Origin: Desulfobacula sp.
Lineage (GTDB): Bacteria; Desulfobacterota; Desulfobacteria; Desulfobacterales; Desulfobacteraceae
Reading direction: 5' to 3'
Length of the DNA stretch: 6,884 nucleotides
Assembly (NCBI GenBank): GCA_023139225.1
Contig: JAGLNZ010000231.1
Location: 1-6,884, forward strand
In this document: in pieces, positions 5,391 to 6,884 of the stretch
Position numbering within the stretch: position 1 is the first letter of the stretch
Layout of the letters: each line of letters starts with the position of its first letter
Notes under the pieces: model-generated
Database searches by the model: none
Told to the model about the DNA's origin: nothing
Seen by the model: only the letters and a program-made list of their open reading frames with translations
Position numbers and translations under genes: made by a program

Positions 5391-6884
5391 CTAAAGGCTT
5401 GTAATAATCATTTCCCATCCTTTTTTGGGGTTTTCCTCACTGCTGCTGCTTATTTCCATTATTCTGGACTGGGCAAGATTCCGGCTTAAGATTATAGTGG
5501 CATGCCTTCCGCTCACTTTTGTTCCGGCAAGCACCTTGCCGGCGACTTCCAGAACCGGTTTGGGAGGATTGGCCTGGTTACGCCGTTTCAGGAGAAATTT
5601 TTCTTTTACACTTGTTTTTACAGCATGGACATATACAGCAATATCATTTTTTATTTTTTTTAATTGGGCTTGAAGAAGTGCTTTTTGATCATTCAAGTCA
5701 TGGATTTTTTTTTCAGCTTCGTTAAGGCTTTTTTGGAACAGATCAATTTTGCTGTCAGGTTTTTCTCCGGCATTATTTTTCATTTCTTCTATCATTGAAA
5801 TAGTGCGCTGGCTGGACTGATCAAAATTTTTGAGTTTTTCAATGATGACATTCAATTCCGATTCTATTTTATTTTTTTCTATTGTTTTGTTTTCAAGAAG
5901 GTTTTGTCTTCTTTCAATGGTGGTGTCGATATTCTCAAGTTCTTTTTCAAGGTAGATTGAGGCCCCAACCATAATTGTAGAAGAGTCGGCTTTTTCTGAA
6001 CCGATATTATAAATTTTTGCACCGCCCTTTGCACAAACCGAAGATGAGAACATTCTGCCCCGGGTCATTTCAAATGTGCCTTCGAGGGTTATTTCAGAGT
6101 CTGCAATTTCTTTGACGATATCCACATTTCCCATGCAGGAGGCTTTGGACCTGTGCATAAAACCAGCCTTGATGCTTCCCTGTGCCTGGATAGATGATTC
6201 CGTTACACCATTTTGGATGAAAACATCCCCCTGGGCTTTGACAATACCGCCATCAATGGTATTGGCAATCACATCAATGGCTTCAACCCTGAAGCCGCTC
6301 TTGATGGATCCTGTGATATAAACATTCTTGTCGAATTTGACATGACCTGTGGTATAATCTACGTCACCCTCAATAAAGTAGGCATCATTTACGGAGATTT
6401 CATCATTTTGATTTAATTTGGGATTGCCTTCCACATCAGCCAGGACATTTAATTGATCTTTGGACAGGCGGACACCTTTGCCGAGGTTAAAAGAAATATC
6501 CACAGCCTCTGTCCCGGGAATGGCATCTCCATAGATACTTACGCCATCCATACCTTCTTTGGGCGGGATTTTTTCAGCCAAAACATCCCCCTTTGCCATA
6601 AAGGGAATTTCGCCTCTATCTTTAAAATCTATGGTTCCGTCTTCTGCCAGGTGGCCGGCCTTAAGATAGTCTTGTTCAAACATGTAAACAATTTGAGCAT
6701 CTATACCATCTATAGGTTCAAGGCCCTTTGCAATTTCAAAAAAAGTCTCCTGGTATTTATTATCTTTGATAAAATCATTCAGACGGTCATCATCAATGAC
6801 TCCATAGATAATCCCATTTTTTTCCAGCAAAAATTTCAGATCTGTAAGTTGTATAGAGCTGTCAAAATTATCTGTTTTTATGGC
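5391..6884 (-). CDS. FapA-like DUF342 protein, N-terminus outside window
   Basis: The frame is open to the right edge of the window, so 497 residues are visible and the true start lies beyond it; the TTG at 6828-6830 is internal. Numbering from the edge, residues 15-30 (DLKFLLEKNGIIYGV) look like the start of the FapA core. About 90-125 carry the conserved GDVLAEKIPPKEGMDG-type segment. Residues 170-308 form a right-handed beta-helix of short G-D/G-N repeats (EGDVDYTTGHV, QAQGSIKAGF, AKGGAKIYNIGS). A long coiled coil spans about 310-420, rich in Glu, Lys, Leu and Ile, and a short beta-rich C-terminus follows. This is the FapA (flagellar assembly protein A) architecture. In Vibrio vulnificus FapA is linked to polar flagellation and interacts with the sugar-transport protein EIIA-Glc; most DUF342 proteins are uncharacterised. 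No flagellar gene is visible here, so that role is only suggested by family. It converges on yigZ with a 16-base gap. Confidence 0.9.
   Translation of the reverse strand, partial: AIKTDNFDSSIQLTDLKFLLEKNGIIYGVIDDDRLNDFIKDNKYQETFFEIAKGLEPIDGIDAQIVYMFEQDYLKAGHLAEDGTIDFKDRGEIPFMAKGDVLAEKIPPKEGMDGVSIYGDAIPGTEAVDISFNLGKGVRLSKDQLNVLADVEGNPKLNQNDEISVNDAYFIEGDVDYTTGHVKFDKNVYITGSIKSGFRVEAIDVIANTIDGGIVKAQGDVFIQNGVTESSIQAQGSIKAGFMHRSKASCMGNVDIVKEIADSEITLEGTFEMTRGRMFSSSVCAKGGAKIYNIGSEKADSSTIMVGASIYLEKELENIDTTIERRQNLLENKTIEKNKIESELNVIIEKLKNFDQSSQRTISMIEEMKNNAGEKPDSKIDLFQKSLNEAEKKIHDLNDQKALLQAQLKKIKNDIAVYVHAVKTSVKEKFLLKRRNQANPPKPVLEVAGKVLAGTKVSGRHATIILSRNLAQSRIMEISSSSEENPKKGWEMIITSL

Noticed and set aside
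5391..6884. Several open frames on the + strand across the FapA-like gene
   Set aside because: They read as low-complexity, Phe- and Leu-rich chance frames opposite a clearly recognisable protein and have no family features.
1..6884. A new defence, mobile or biosynthetic system
   Set aside because: All genes belong to known families, orientation alternates after 4044, and there are no transposase, integrase, CRISPR, toxin-antitoxin or repeat signatures.

Overview
The window is AT-rich (around 40% G+C by eye). It carries five protein-coding units: two sensor-type hybrid histidine kinases, a broken class-V aminotransferase, a complete YigZ/IMPACT-family gene and the 3' part of a FapA (DUF342) gene. 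The two NtrB-like kinases with an AHDFNNIL H-box and a C-terminal receiver, the Cache sensor, and the long coiled-coil DUF342 protein together suggest a Deltaproteobacterium of the Desulfobacteraceae type. That placement is inferred from family resemblance and was not tested by any search.

Layout. Bases 1-1083 (+) hold the C-terminal part of hybrid kinase 1, and the window opens exactly on its phospho-accepting histidine codon. A 180-base gap (1084-1263) with several small dyads follows. Bases 1264-4044 (+) encode hybrid kinase 2, complete: TM, double Cache, TM, PAS, HisKA, HATPase, receiver. Bases 4061-4675 (-) are the C-terminal half of a cysteine-desulfurase-like aminotransferase that has lost its N-terminal half. 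Bases 4757-5374 (+) are a YigZ-family gene, transcribed away from the fragment. Bases 5391-6884 (-) are a FapA-like gene converging on yigZ and running off the right edge, since its frame is open to the last base.

How the genes relate. The kinases are tandem paralogues with the same HisKA-HATPase-REC core, nearly equal in length from the H-box onward (360 and 363 residues). Both end in a receiver with no output domain and no Hpt domain, so each needs a partner outside the window if it works as a phosphorelay. The other genes look like ordinary neighbours: gene orientation alternates from 4045 onward, and nothing shows a shared operon. I see no RNA gene, CRISPR array, insertion sequence or clear new multi-gene system. 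The items most worth a second look are the truncated aminotransferase, the tandem kinase pair, and the paired AT palindromes upstream of kinase 2.
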